From contig OX463822.1 in the NCBI GenBank assembly GCA_949825045.1, positions 31,560,703 to 31,624,702 on the forward strand: a stretch of 64,000 nucleotides of DNA, written 5' to 3'. The DNA is from Argyresthia goedartella. Its lineage: Eukaryota; Arthropoda; Insecta; Lepidoptera; Argyresthiidae. Below, piece by piece: positions 32,727 to 42,581 of this stretch (position 1 is its first letter; each line of letters opens with the position of its first letter). The translations under genes and the position numbers were made by a program. Under the pieces are notes generated by a model. It was not told the DNA's origin, did no database searches, and saw only the letters and a list, made by a program, of their open reading frames with translations.

Positions 32727-32937
32727 TGAATGACTAGTCACCTAAACCTAGCAGTAGGTATATGGAAGGTGGAACAGAAAGACAGTGTAGTCGCTATGTA
32801 ATAATGTTACTTTATTTCAGAGTCTTAGCTATATATAGAAACGGGGTTGCCTACGCAGCTAATGCATTGACCTTGCTAACATGTAGGCTGTTTATGTAGG
32901 TCTGTCTGGCCTGGTTTACTTTGGACAGGCGCCTACA
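32727..32937 (-). repeat. 5' LTR of gypsy 'C' (about 211 bp)
   Basis: On the minus strand it starts TGTAGGCGCCTG, has TATATATAGC, and then CTGAAATAAAGTAAC. It ends just before the primer-binding site. The exact right border of the LTR is inferred. Confidence 0.6.
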
Positions 32938-33012
32938 TATGCATATTCAATAATATTTTGTGAATTACAAAAATCAACAAAGCGACAGCCATGTTCTCCT
33001 TGAAATCAAAGA

Positions 33013-33062
33013 GTATTATATATATATATATATATATATTATTATTATTATTATTATATTAT
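33013..33062. repeat. (TA)n-(TTA)n microsatellite
   Basis: Alternating TA for about 28 bases followed by ATT repeats. Confidence 0.9.
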
Positions 33063-33250
33063 AGTAACAAGTTTTTTACATGCAGATGTGACATCTTCGA
33101 ATACTTACCAACATGTTATGCATGTCATATATTTTGTAATTTTTTATTGCACATGAAAATTCACATTACAAACTTATGGAAAAGTCATTTACAAAGGCAA
33201 GCTTATCTCTAACAAGATATTTCTTTCAGCAAGCCCAAGATGATAAGGAT
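33063..33250 (-). mobile_element. LINE 3' tail (family Y type), minus strand
   Basis: On the minus strand: GAAAGAAATATCTTGTTAGA, GATAAGCTTGCCTTTGT, then GTGCAATAAAAAATTAC, ending in the microsatellite at 33013-33062. It has the same plan as the tail at 36176-36280. It is a severely 5'-truncated insertion. Confidence 0.55.
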
Positions 33251-35035
33251 AAATTTCATAGCAGTGACAGGTAGACCCTTGCGCAGAAATACCGCTATGT
33301 GTTACTACCGCAATTTATTAATGATAATTATCATCTGACGAAAATTTAAAGAACTGCCAATTTATTTATTAAACTGACTGTAACAACATCCCGTCCAATG
33401 AAAGAAAAGGATACTTCCCATTAAAATATTGGATATGTGCATATTCTCTTTTATTTTATTCCCAAATACACATAATAGGTCGCCTGCGCTTAAAAGTATG
33501 CAAACAGTATAGGCTGGATTCACTCGATTCACTCACTCCTCAAATACACTGAAATAAACAGCTACTCTCGCTGCGCGACAGTAAAGCGCAATCTAGCGCT
33601 ACCTACAACAATCGCTAGGCACCTTCAGAATCGGTTGCCCCGCCCGTGAAGGCTAGATTGCGCCGCATCACTACGCCTGAGAGCTTCTTTTACTCTGACA
33701 TCACAAGGTTGTCCTGTAAACTCCTGTCTCGCTTGATCGCGGTAGGGTTACCTAAGTGCGATTATTTGTGTTTGTGAATTTTAGTCCACTCTATCTAAGA
33801 GAGGTATTTATAATGCTTATTCAGGCTATTGGTAAATTCTAATGCTAGATAGGTAACTACCTCCTTACTTATGTAATTGTTATTTGTTTTATACTGGGTC
33901 TAAAGTGTTTACTTTTAGTTAAACAAAACGGTATTCAATTAAAAAGGAATCGAATTTTATTTGTGAACAATTCCTTTAGACACCCTAAAATGTTACGTAC
34001 CTACTTAAGTCATTGTTGTTGCAAAAATCACAGAAAAATTGCTTATGAGGAGCGGCTAGCGCGCGACGCGACTGCCAGCCAAGTGAGCGGCAACATAACT
34101 GTAAAAGGAACACGACAGAAGTGAGAGTTCTCCAAGAGAAATAATCGACACAGCAAAATATCGTTTCAGCGTTTTATTCGCTTCAAGCGTACAACAATGT
34201 CTGCCTGCCGAACCAAAAATCATATGGGCTCCCACACTAGTTCACTAACTTCACATTGGTAACTAACTTCACACCGGTACTGTACTTCCTACCAACTGAA
34301 TAACATTTAATAATGGAGGCAGTTGCTCACGTCCGAAGGAGATACTTGGTACCTACAGCCCTTCACGTCCTCCCGGGTAGTGCTAAGGAGCAACAAGTGA
34401 ACACTAAAGTTTCCAGGTTCTCGAAAGAAAACCTGTCCAAATACAGTGAAATCTAAAAAAACACGTGACATTGGCGAAATTAACCTAGATGTTAGACCGC
34501 CATTAATTAAGAAAAAAAAAAACATTTAATAATAATGCTATCTAAATAAATGTTATGACAACATGAGTGTCGTTTATAATTACTGATCTCAACATTGCTG
34601 AAGTTATTTTATATTTAAAACATACCAGTGTATTATTTTATTTTAAAGGAATATAAACATAACGGCATTTAGTACTAACTCGTGACGCAGGGTGGCGCCA
34701 GTAGCGACACACTGATCCAAAGTAAAATCAACAGTATTTTAATTATTAAATTCAAAATAATATCTTAATGTATGCATTCCATAAACCATATCTATAATTA
34801 TTATAATTAGTCAAGTATTTAGTTATGCAAATTAATGTTGGTTGGTGGCGCCGTTGTTGGAGGCGACGTAGGACGATAACACTCGGCCATCCTGCACAGG
34901 CCGTGACCCACGGCCTCCATCCGATACGATTTTCAGCTTTCCTGTTGCACCAGCATCCTGAAATAAAATTTTCACGCAGTACATTTTGTTTTTATTTGGT
35001 AAAATAATATCATTAGGTGAATGGGCTTTGATCAC
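33251..35035. other. Unassigned stretch
   Basis: About 1.8 kb with no frame, element end or exon that I can support. An imperfect inverted motif (GCGCAATCTAGCGC at 33587 and GCTAGATTGCGCC at 33652) is the only local structure noted. Confidence 0.5.
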
Positions 35036-35350
35036 ACAGCCAGCCAGAAAGTCACACAGCGCGGGGTTTGATCACACAGCCTCTCCGAAATGTAATTATG
35101 GAGTCACACAGTCTCCAATTGAAGCAGAGATATCACACAGATTCACACAGTTAGTTAATGGTTGATAAACTGAGCACACAGCCTCCCCCAAATATAAGGA
35201 GTCACACAGTCTCCAATTGAAGTAGCGATATATATCACACAGAAGGTTTAGGGACTGAGGAGCACACAGCCTCGCCAAAACTGAAGGAGTCACACGGTCT
35301 CCAATTGAAGTCGATATACTAATATGTCACACAGTTAGTTTAGTTATGCA
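35036..35350. repeat. Higher-order TCACACAG repeat array
   Basis: About three diverged units of roughly 95-115 bp, each with CACACAGCCTC, then GGAGTCACACAGTCTCCAATT, then GAAGT and GATAT. The motif TCACACAG (or GCACACAG) occurs more than ten times, also at the unit ends. It lies beyond the 3' end of the minus-strand gypsy 'A' pol and may be part of its 3' region or LTR. Confidence 0.75.
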
Positions 35351-35689
35351 ATTGACTCACAGTCACGCAGAATTTTGCTGAACTCGAGGTAAGTAGTTCT
35401 TACTTATAAGAAAACTGTTGTATCATAGGATTAATGTAGGTATTTAATTTATTTCTATGTATTAACAATTTCATATATACTCAGGTACTTATATTTTCTT
35501 TTTATGCTTAGGTTCTAATTTGTACAACCACTCTACTGTTTATATTTATCTGGTACGTACGAGTAAGTATGATTTAATCTTATGCAACTTAACCATTGAT
35601 GTTCTATATGTATATACATTCCAAATAAATTTTATATTATTCACACAAATAATGTTGCGACGCATTGAAATTGAGAGCACACAGTTTTC

Positions 35690-36171
35690 ATTTCTTAACT
35701 TTCCAGTAAATCAACTAAATCATCGCGATCTACTTCATGGTCACTAGCTGAAGTATCGTCATCTCCAGACCTATCAGTTTTGTGAGGACGTAAAGTTTCA
35801 CCACGCACTACTGCACTAAACTATCTATAACCTTTCATCCCTTTAACACTACTGATTGTATACCGGTCTAACGAGTGTTCGGCCTTACAAACTCTATACG
35901 GACCCGTGTATAAGCCATCAAGTTTCCTTGTTTTCTTAGCCCTGGGATCTCTCGCTACTCCACCCTTCCACAAAACAAGCTGCCCTACATTATACTTCTG
36001 ACACTTTTTGTGTTTAGCATCAAAACGAGACTTCATAAGGGTCATGTTCCTATCAATACGTAGCTTGGCCTGTTTTCTCCTTTGCTGCAACTGTTGCTGC
36101 ATTGTTTCTGAGTCCTGAGGCTCACCTGTAGGTATAGCCGGGAAGCGACTGTTGGAATGAAGGCCAAACAT
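35690..36171 (-). pseudogene. Gypsy 'A' integrase C-terminal end (3' piece)
   Basis: Minus-strand frame starting MFGLHSNSRFPAIPTGEPQD continues the frame that breaks off at 43682. It encodes the integrase C-terminal domain (SRFDAKHKKCQKYNVGQLVL, KLDGLYTGPYRVCK). A TAG at 35821 interrupts it. Beyond it the frame continues (FSAVVRGETLRPHK ... DLVDLLES) to about 35705. Confidence 0.75.
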
Positions 36172-36175
36172 AAGA

Positions 36176-36830
36176 CATAATAATCCTTTATTGCACAGAA
36201 AACACAGTGGAAATTATAACAGAAACAGTATGCAAAGGTGAGCTTATTTCTAAAAAGAAATTTCTTCTAACCTGTGAAGAAAAGAGAAAAATAAAATATA
36301 GAGAGGTAGACTTAGTGTACAATTAAGAGTTAAAAGAAATAAATAAAATAAATATACTATCAAATAAATCACAATACACCCTACGTAATTACTATAAAAT
36401 AAATAAATAGAATACAATAAATAAATAGATATACATAAATACTATGAGATACCCACTATTCGGAAGTGAGGAGATGCTGTTTCAATTTTTTCTTGAAAGT
36501 GGCCAAGGATTTGCAATCCCTTATAGCGCAAGGAAGTGCATTCCACAAACGTATTGCCCTTAACCTAAACAAGTGCTCGTAAGCAACAGTGTTGTGCTGA
36601 GGAATTGACAAAAGTGACACCGTGTGAGATCTCCGAAGTCTATCTCCTGAGAAAAGATACTCAAAACGTTCACGAAGATATGCAGGGTAGCACGGATTTC
36701 TCAAAATATTGAAGAGGAAGGAGAGAATGTGCATATCACGACGAAGTCGGATCGGGAGCCAGCCTAATTCCCTACGATATTGGGACACGTGGTCGTACTT
36801 ACGAAGTCCGAAAATAAACCGAATCCCGAG
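36176..36830 (-). mobile_element. LINE family Y, 3' piece (nested in gypsy 'A')
   Basis: Minus-strand frame 36881-36456 gives the C-terminal domain (KYDHVSQYRRELGWLPIRLR, RLRRSHTVSL, RAIRLWNALPCAIRD) and stop. The UTR and the shared tail end GTGCAATAAAGGATTATTAT at about 36176. The 5' piece is at 42582-43680. The two were separated by the LTR element between them. Confidence 0.85.
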
Positions 36831-37041
36831 TGTAGTGTATGTGTGTGTGGGTGCATGTAAACTATGCGCACACACACACATATACTAGTTGTCGTCTCGA
36901 CGCGCGCACAGCAAGGAAGGGCATACACTGGCTGGGCCGCCACCCGGAGCGGACGTGTGAGGACGGACCGAGGTAATAGCGCGCGCGTGGAGCCGATAGC
37001 AAAGTTATTTACTTTGGATTACGACGGGAAAGGACACTACA
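36831..37041 (+). repeat. 5' LTR of the Mag-like element
   Basis: Starts TGTAGTGTATGTGTGTG and ends GGACACTACA. A (CA)n run and a GC-rich middle are present. There is no clear TATA box. Confidence 0.92.
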
Positions 37042-37044
37042 TTT

Positions 37045-37057
37045 TGGCGACGAGGAT
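37045..37057 (+). other. Primer-binding site of the Mag-like element
   Basis: TGGCGACGAGGAT three bases after the LTR. The first eight bases are complementary to the 3' end (with CCA) typical of tRNA-Ser. Confidence 0.6.
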
Positions 37058-38041
37058 AAAAACCGTGAGTACTGTAAAATTAAATAAATAGGGAAGGATA
37101 GGATAGTAGATATTTTTAATTACAATGTTTTTTCATAAAATGCATGCTAACGGACACTGGTATTTCATAGAATAATAAGAGATTGTTGATTTAGAACGTC
37201 ATTTGCTACGTAAGATGTGGTTACTTTGTAGTACCAGGTCTTACTACCTACAATCTAATAACGAATGGCATTATTCAATATTGGTGATATCATGTCTTAT
37301 TTACATCTGACATAAAGGATAACAAACGCATCTAATCGTAGGTACATCATCGCTAGAAAAATTAGTAGATAACTGAGGTACGGCGTACATTTACTAAAGT
37401 AAACAATGTCCCGTTATTGATAGCTTCATACAATGTTGCTGTATTATTTCTTGAGAAAAATACATGCCTACAATTCCAGTTAGATCAGTGGATTGGTTAG
37501 TAACAAATAAAGATTTGATCAGTAATTATTCATTGCAAATTAAACATAAAAAGTAATTATGAATCATTCACAGATTCATGAATCAACATTAACGGTATCT
37601 GCTTTACAGTTTAATGTCATTAGTAGTGGGTAATTAATGAGTTGACTATGGAGGATCTTTCATTCAATACGGTTATAAGTACGTACTAGGTACTAATGAG
37701 AGCACAGGTGTTTTTTACGTTTCCTAATCTTGGGAAAAGCGAGTTTTATTTATGTATGTATGATACACCCGTCTTTTTAATAAAACAATAGTATTATTGC
37801 AATAAATCAGATACTGGGTGAATTTAACATCAAGCAGGCAGGCACCTACGGGGCTACCTGTAAAGGTAATTAACAGATGGCGTCTGTTAGTACCTAGGTG
37901 TTTACTGAATAGGGCGAGGACAATTATGAAAGAAGTGAGGGGAGATTGAAGTCAAGGAATGTATGATGAGAGTAACTGGTCATGTGAAGGCGACTGGCTT
38001 TAACTATCATCTTCCCTTCTTTGTCAACAGGAGGGTGACCA

Positions 38042-41000
38042 ATGGCGTTGGCAAACCACCTCACACTAGAAAAATTTGAATGTGATGGAGAAGCGGGATC
38101 TGTGGGAGTACGATGGGAGCGATGGAAAAGGAGTTTATACATCTACTTAGAGGCTGCGAAGGTTGATATTGCGACTCAGAAGCGGGCGAGTTTGTTACAC
38201 TTTGGAGGGTCAGAGTTGCAAGAAATATTCTACAACATACCGGAAGCAAACTTAACTAGTGAGGATGGCAGTATTGACGTGTTTGAAGTAGCGGTAACGA
38301 AACTTGATGAATACTTTGCCCCCAAACAAAGTAAGCGTTTCGAACGGCATATATTCAGACAAATAAAACAGGGAGCTGAGGAGAAATTTGAAAAATATAT
38401 TGTGCGACTCAGGCGACAAGTAACCAAATGTCAGTTCAATGATGCGGAGGACCAGATTATTGATCAAGTAACAGAAGGGTGTTACTCAGAAGGATTAAGG
38501 AAAAAGATACTAAAATCCGGAGATAAAATAACCTTAAGCGAAATCATATCGGAAGCAAACGCATTAGAAGCTATTAGCAGACAACTAGATGGATTCAGTG
38601 GAAAAGAACCAAATGCTCAAAGTATTTACAAGATAGACTCAAGACAGAATGGAAATACAGTTAATAAGCGAAAAGAATGTTATAGATGCGGAAGTTGGAA
38701 TCACTTAGCATATGACAGCAAATGCCCAGCTAAAACAAAGAAATGTTTGAAATGTGACAAGATTGGGCATTTCAAAGCATACTGCAAATCAAAGTCATTA
38801 AAGAGGAAACTGGAAGATAATCAAGGCAATCAAAGTTCAGGACAGAAGGGAATCAAGAAATCTTATGGCGAGATTAGAAACATAATTGAAGACCAAAATG
38901 AAGCCCAAGGAGACACTATTGATTATGTGTTTAATATGGACGATGACGCAACGATTAATTGCAGGATTGGTGGAACAAATGTTGATATGCTGATTGATTC
39001 AGGATGCAAACATAATTTAATCACAGATAAGACATGGGACGAGATGAAAAAGAATAATGTTAAAGTTACGGATCAAGTGGCGAAGCCAAATAAGACATTT
39101 TTAGCATATGGGAGTAAAAGCCCGCTTATGCTATTGGGATCATTCCAAGCTAAAATTCAAATTGAGGACAATATTGAAAATACAACCTTCTTTGTAGTGA
39201 AAGGAGGCACCCGGAATCTACTAGGAAAACACACAGCCATTGCGTTAAGAGTCTTAAAGATTGGGCTAGGCATTAACCAAGTGGAGCAACAAATTTTTCC
39301 TAAATTTAAAGACGTCCTTATTCAAATACCTATCGACGAGAGTGTGAAGCCGATAGTGCAGCCTTATAGAAGAATCCCTATTCCATTAGAAGAGAAAGTC
39401 GATAAAAAGATTACCGAGCTTCTTCAAAGGGATATAATAGAAAAGGTGGAAGGACCCTCTAGCTGGATATCACCGATTGTTCCGATCCTGAAGGAAAACG
39501 GAGACGTCCGACTATGTGTAGATATGAGACGCGCAAATACAGCTATAATGCGTGAAAATCATCCGTTGCCAACGATGGATCGGATACTACCGAGATGCAA
39601 ATGTTATATTCGAAATGCAAAAGTCTTTAGCAAATTGGATATTAAAGATGCCTTCCACCAATTGAAGCTACACCCGGATTCGAGATACATAACGACATTC
39701 ATATCAAGTAAAGGCTTATACAGATACAAGAGATTAATGTTCGGAATAACTTGCGCTCCTGAAATATTCCAGAAAACGCTAGAGCGAATGTTAATAGGAT
39801 ATGAAGGGGTTGTGAATTTTATAGATGACATACTAGTATATGGCGAAACACAAGATCAACATGATGCAAGGCTGGAAGAAGTAATGACGATTTTAAAAAC
39901 AAATGAAGTAGTTCTGAGAAAGGAGAAGTGCATATTTAAAACCAACAATGTGCATTTTCTAGGACACAATTTATCTGAAGATGGAGTTCGACCCCTGGAA
40001 AAATATTTAGCTACAATAAAGGACTTTAGGGCCCCTATCACAATAGCAGAATTGCAGAGTTTTATGGGACTCATTAACTATGTTGGGAAGTGGATTCCCA
40101 ATCTTGCAACCACAACGGAACCTCTGAAAGAGCTGCTTCGGCAGAAGACAGGCAGAAATTCGGTCTTGAGTGAGTTGTGGGGAGAACGTCAACAAACAGC
40201 CTTTAACATTTTAAAGGCTGCACTTGGGGACATACCTAATCTTGGGTATTATAACGTTAATGACAAAACTCTGGTATTCGCGGATGCGAGTCCGGTTGGC
40301 CTTGGAGCTGTCTTGGTGCAAATTAATGACAAGGGACCACGTATTATTGCTTATGGGAACAAAACGTTGAGTGAATGTGAACGACGCTACTGCCAAACGG
40401 AGAAGGAGGCGTTAGGACTTGTCTGGGCGGTAGAGCACTTTCATATGTTTTTGTATGGTAAAGAATTTGACCTGATAACCGACCATAAGCCCCTGGAGAT
40501 AATATTCGGGCCTAAGTCAAAACCTTGTGCAAGAATTGAGCGCTGGATTCTTAGATTGCAGACCTACAAGTATAAGGTGGTCTATCGACCCGGCAAGAAC
40601 AACATTGCTGACCCCCTATCTAGACTTAGCAAGTTTGAATCAACATTACTTAACGAAGATTATATACAAAGGATAATAGAAGTAGTAAAACCTGTTGCAG
40701 TTTCATTGGTTTATATTGAAGGACATTCTAAACAAGACCCAGAGATACAAAAAGTGAAGGAAGGGATATACAATAACAAGTGGGATGAGACTGTTAAAAC
40801 TTATAAAGTCTTTGAAAATGAGCTCTGCTTTTGTGGAGATATACTACTACGAGGGACAAAGATTGTTATTCCGGCACAACTAAGAAGTCGAGTTTTAGCC
40901 GCTGCTCATGAAGGACATCCTGGGATTGTGGCTATGAAGCTCAGACTTAGGACGAAAGTTTGGTGGCCCAAATATGATAAAGACGCAGAAAAGATGGTCA

Positions 41001-41665
41001 AATCTTGCAGGGGATGCACACTTGTATCCGCACCAAATCCACCAAACCCACTCAAAAGGCGAGAACTACCAATACACCCCTGGATTGATATAGCTATAGA
41101 CCTTTTAGGACCATTGCCTTCGGGTGACTATTTGCTTGTGATCATTGATTACTACTCCAGATATAAGGAGATTAAGATATGTCGCGAGGTTACAAGTAAA
41201 GAAATGGTCAGACTTCTAACAGAAACATTCAGTCGTTTGGGAAATCCTGTTTCTATCATATCTGACAATGGAAAGCAATTTGTAAGCGAAGAATTCAGCT
41301 TTTGCCAAGAAAACGCTATCAAGTTATTTCAATCAATCCCATACTGGCCCCAACAAAATGGAGAGGTTGAGAGACAAAACAGGGATATTCTCAAACGACT
41401 GAGAATTAGCCAAGCGGAAGGAAGAAGAAATTGGAAGGAGTCGCTTTTGGAGTACCTAGCTATGTACAATGGTACTCCACATTCGGTAACAGGCAAAACA
41501 CCAGCAGAATTATTTTTTAGAAGAAGATTTAGGGATAAATTACCGATGATCGACGATGTCGATCACAGAGCGGAGGACATGGACGTAAGGGACAAGGATA
41601 AGGAACAGAAAGAAAAGGAAAAGAATATGCAGACCGAAAGAGGAAATCGCAGTTGGGAGATCTAG
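38042..41665 (+). CDS. Mag-like gag-pol polyprotein (1,207 residues)
   Basis: ATG 38042 follows about 1 kb of leader. The N-terminal 200 residues are capsid-like gag, then two CCHC knuckles (starting C213: CYRCGSWNHLAYDSKC and CLKCDKIGHFKAYC). Protease has LIDSGCKHNLI (Asp 319). RT has VRLCVDMRRANTAI and FIDDILVYG (Asp 595/596). RNase H (VFADASPVGLGAVL, TDHKPLEIIF) and the HHCC integrase finger follow. The integrase catalytic residues are about D1020 (IDLLGPLP), D1075 (ISDNGKQF) and E1110 (NGEVERQNRD). Gag and pol are in one frame, whereas many relatives use two ORFs. The frame ends at 41665 after a shift near 41610-41620. The true C-terminus is in the -1 frame. Confidence 0.92.
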   Translation: MALANHLTLEKFECDGEAGSVGVRWERWKRSLYIYLEAAKVDIATQKRASLLHFGGSELQEIFYNIPEANLTSEDGSIDVFEVAVTKLDEYFAPKQSKRFERHIFRQIKQGAEEKFEKYIVRLRRQVTKCQFNDAEDQIIDQVTEGCYSEGLRKKILKSGDKITLSEIISEANALEAISRQLDGFSGKEPNAQSIYKIDSRQNGNTVNKRKECYRCGSWNHLAYDSKCPAKTKKCLKCDKIGHFKAYCKSKSLKRKLEDNQGNQSSGQKGIKKSYGEIRNIIEDQNEAQGDTIDYVFNMDDDATINCRIGGTNVDMLIDSGCKHNLITDKTWDEMKKNNVKVTDQVAKPNKTFLAYGSKSPLMLLGSFQAKIQIEDNIENTTFFVVKGGTRNLLGKHTAIALRVLKIGLGINQVEQQIFPKFKDVLIQIPIDESVKPIVQPYRRIPIPLEEKVDKKITELLQRDIIEKVEGPSSWISPIVPILKENGDVRLCVDMRRANTAIMRENHPLPTMDRILPRCKCYIRNAKVFSKLDIKDAFHQLKLHPDSRYITTFISSKGLYRYKRLMFGITCAPEIFQKTLERMLIGYEGVVNFIDDILVYGETQDQHDARLEEVMTILKTNEVVLRKEKCIFKTNNVHFLGHNLSEDGVRPLEKYLATIKDFRAPITIAELQSFMGLINYVGKWIPNLATTTEPLKELLRQKTGRNSVLSELWGERQQTAFNILKAALGDIPNLGYYNVNDKTLVFADASPVGLGAVLVQINDKGPRIIAYGNKTLSECERRYCQTEKEALGLVWAVEHFHMFLYGKEFDLITDHKPLEIIFGPKSKPCARIERWILRLQTYKYKVVYRPGKNNIADPLSRLSKFESTLLNEDYIQRIIEVVKPVAVSLVYIEGHSKQDPEIQKVKEGIYNNKWDETVKTYKVFENELCFCGDILLRGTKIVIPAQLRSRVLAAAHEGHPGIVAMKLRLRTKVWWPKYDKDAEKMVKSCRGCTLVSAPNPPNPLKRRELPIHPWIDIAIDLLGPLPSGDYLLVIIDYYSRYKEIKICREVTSKEMVRLLTETFSRLGNPVSIISDNGKQFVSEEFSFCQENAIKLFQSIPYWPQQNGEVERQNRDILKRLRISQAEGRRNWKESLLEYLAMYNGTPHSVTGKTPAELFFRRRFRDKLPMIDDVDHRAEDMDVRDKDKEQKEKEKNMQTERGNRSWEI

Positions 41666-41931
41666 TACCAGGAGACAAAGTATATGTGAAAAATCTGAAT
41701 AAAACAAATAAACTGAGTTCAAATTTTGAACCTATACCCCACACGGTAACATCTCGAGTTGGTGGTGACGTGGAAGTACTGAATGATGAGACGGGACAGC
41801 AACTCCGACGAAACGTTGTGCACCTGAAAAGAATTGAGGGACAATGGGAAGTTGTGGCAAACGAGAATTCCGAAGGAAAAAAAGATCAAGGAGAGGAAGA
41901 AAATGAAAAGGAGAAAGATGAGGATATGTAA
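41620..41931 (+). pseudogene. Frameshifted integrase C-terminus of the Mag-like element
   Basis: In the -1 frame relative to gag-pol, the expected KEYADRKRKSQLGDLVPGDK segment begins near 41623 and continues through an SH3-like fold (KLSSNFEPIPHTVTSRVGG, QQLRRNVVHLKRIEG) to a Glu/Lys-rich end at 41931. The shift lies in an A/G run near 41610-41620. It fits a single-base loss better than a canonical slippery heptamer. Confidence 0.75.
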
Positions 41932-42034
41932 GGAAATATTTTAGGAGTGGTAATTGATGTGTGAATTAATTCTTAAATGAAAATATAGAAGCAAAGTAAA
42001 CTGATATTTGTAAACAAAGAAAAATCAGTGAATG

Positions 42035-42067
<33 letters not shown>

Positions 42068-42365
42068 TAAATAAAGATTAAATTCGAAAGTGGAAGTAAT
42101 GATGTAACAGATAATTAAAATTTAATTTGGAAGATGGAAGTGAAGGAAGCTAGTACAACGATAAAATGTACCTAATTTGGAATTTGGAAGTGAAGGAAGC
42201 TGTAATGTATCTTTAAGTAGAAAGTTGGATGCAAAGAAGTGAAATTAGAAGTGAGTGAAGTAAAAATTAACAGAATTAAGTTGGAAGTTGGCAGTTTGGT
42301 CTTATAGAAGTTGATTGATGTCAATGATGTTTTAATTTCATATTCAAATTAAAAGAAGGAAGGGA
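41932..42365 (+). other. 3' region and polypurine tract of the Mag-like element
   Basis: Contains an A-run of about 29 bases (42037-42065) and GGAAGTGAAGGAAGCT repeats (near 42130 and 42185). The tract AAAAGAAGGAAGGGA ends at 42365, where the right LTR starts. Confidence 0.7.
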
Positions 42366-42576
42366 TGTAGTGTATGTGTGTGTGGGTGCATGTAAACTAT
42401 GCGCACACACACACATATACTAGTTGTCGTCTCGACGCGCGCACAGCAAGGAAGGGCATACACTGGCTGGGCCGCCACCCGGAGCGGACGTGTGAGGACG
42501 GACCGAGGTAATAGCGCGCGCGTGGAGCCGATAGCAAAGTTATTTACTTTGGATTACGACGGGAAAGGACACTACA
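42366..42576 (+). repeat. 3' LTR of the Mag-like element
   Basis: Reads the same as the left LTR throughout its 211 bp. Confidence 0.92.
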
Positions 42577-42581
42577 CCGAG

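Larger units (their letters stand above)
28832..32937 (-). mobile_element. Ty3/gypsy retrotransposon 'C' (minus strand), decayed
   Basis: On the minus strand: 5' LTR (32937-32727), primer-binding site TTGGTGACCCCGACTG (32722-32707), gag remnant, pol, purine tract AAAGGGGGAAGCAA (28883-28870), and the first 38 bp of a 3' LTR (28869-28832, TGTAGGCGCCTGTCC...). The 38 bp match the start of the right LTR (32937-32900). The remainder of the 3' LTR is missing. Confidence 0.75.
36831..42576 (+). mobile_element. Mag-like Ty3/gypsy LTR retrotransposon, complete, young (5,746 bp)
   Basis: Two 211-bp LTRs (36831-37041 and 42366-42576) that I read as identical, with TGTAGTG...CACTACA ends, are flanked by a 5-bp target duplication CCGAG (36826-36830 and 42577-42581). 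The primer-binding site TGGCGACGAGG (37045-37055) would fit a tRNA-Ser 3' end, as in Bombyx Mag. A polypurine tract (AAAAGAAGGAAGGGA) precedes the right LTR. One long gag-pol frame is followed by a frameshifted integrase end. Identical LTRs mean that little time has passed since insertion. Confidence 0.93.

Noticed and set aside
28845..32937. The 38-bp block at both sides of gypsy 'C' as a target-site duplication
   Set aside because: Far too long for gypsy integration (4-6 bp), and it starts with TGTAGG next to a purine tract, so it is an LTR start.
35036..35350. CRISPR-like array
   Set aside because: The units are about 100 bp, diverged and contiguous rather than short identical repeats with unique spacers, and the window is animal chromosomal DNA.
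41600..41665. Programmed -1 frameshift site in the Mag-like element
   Set aside because: No canonical X-XXY-YYZ heptamer in the right phase was found; a single-base loss in an A/G run is simpler.
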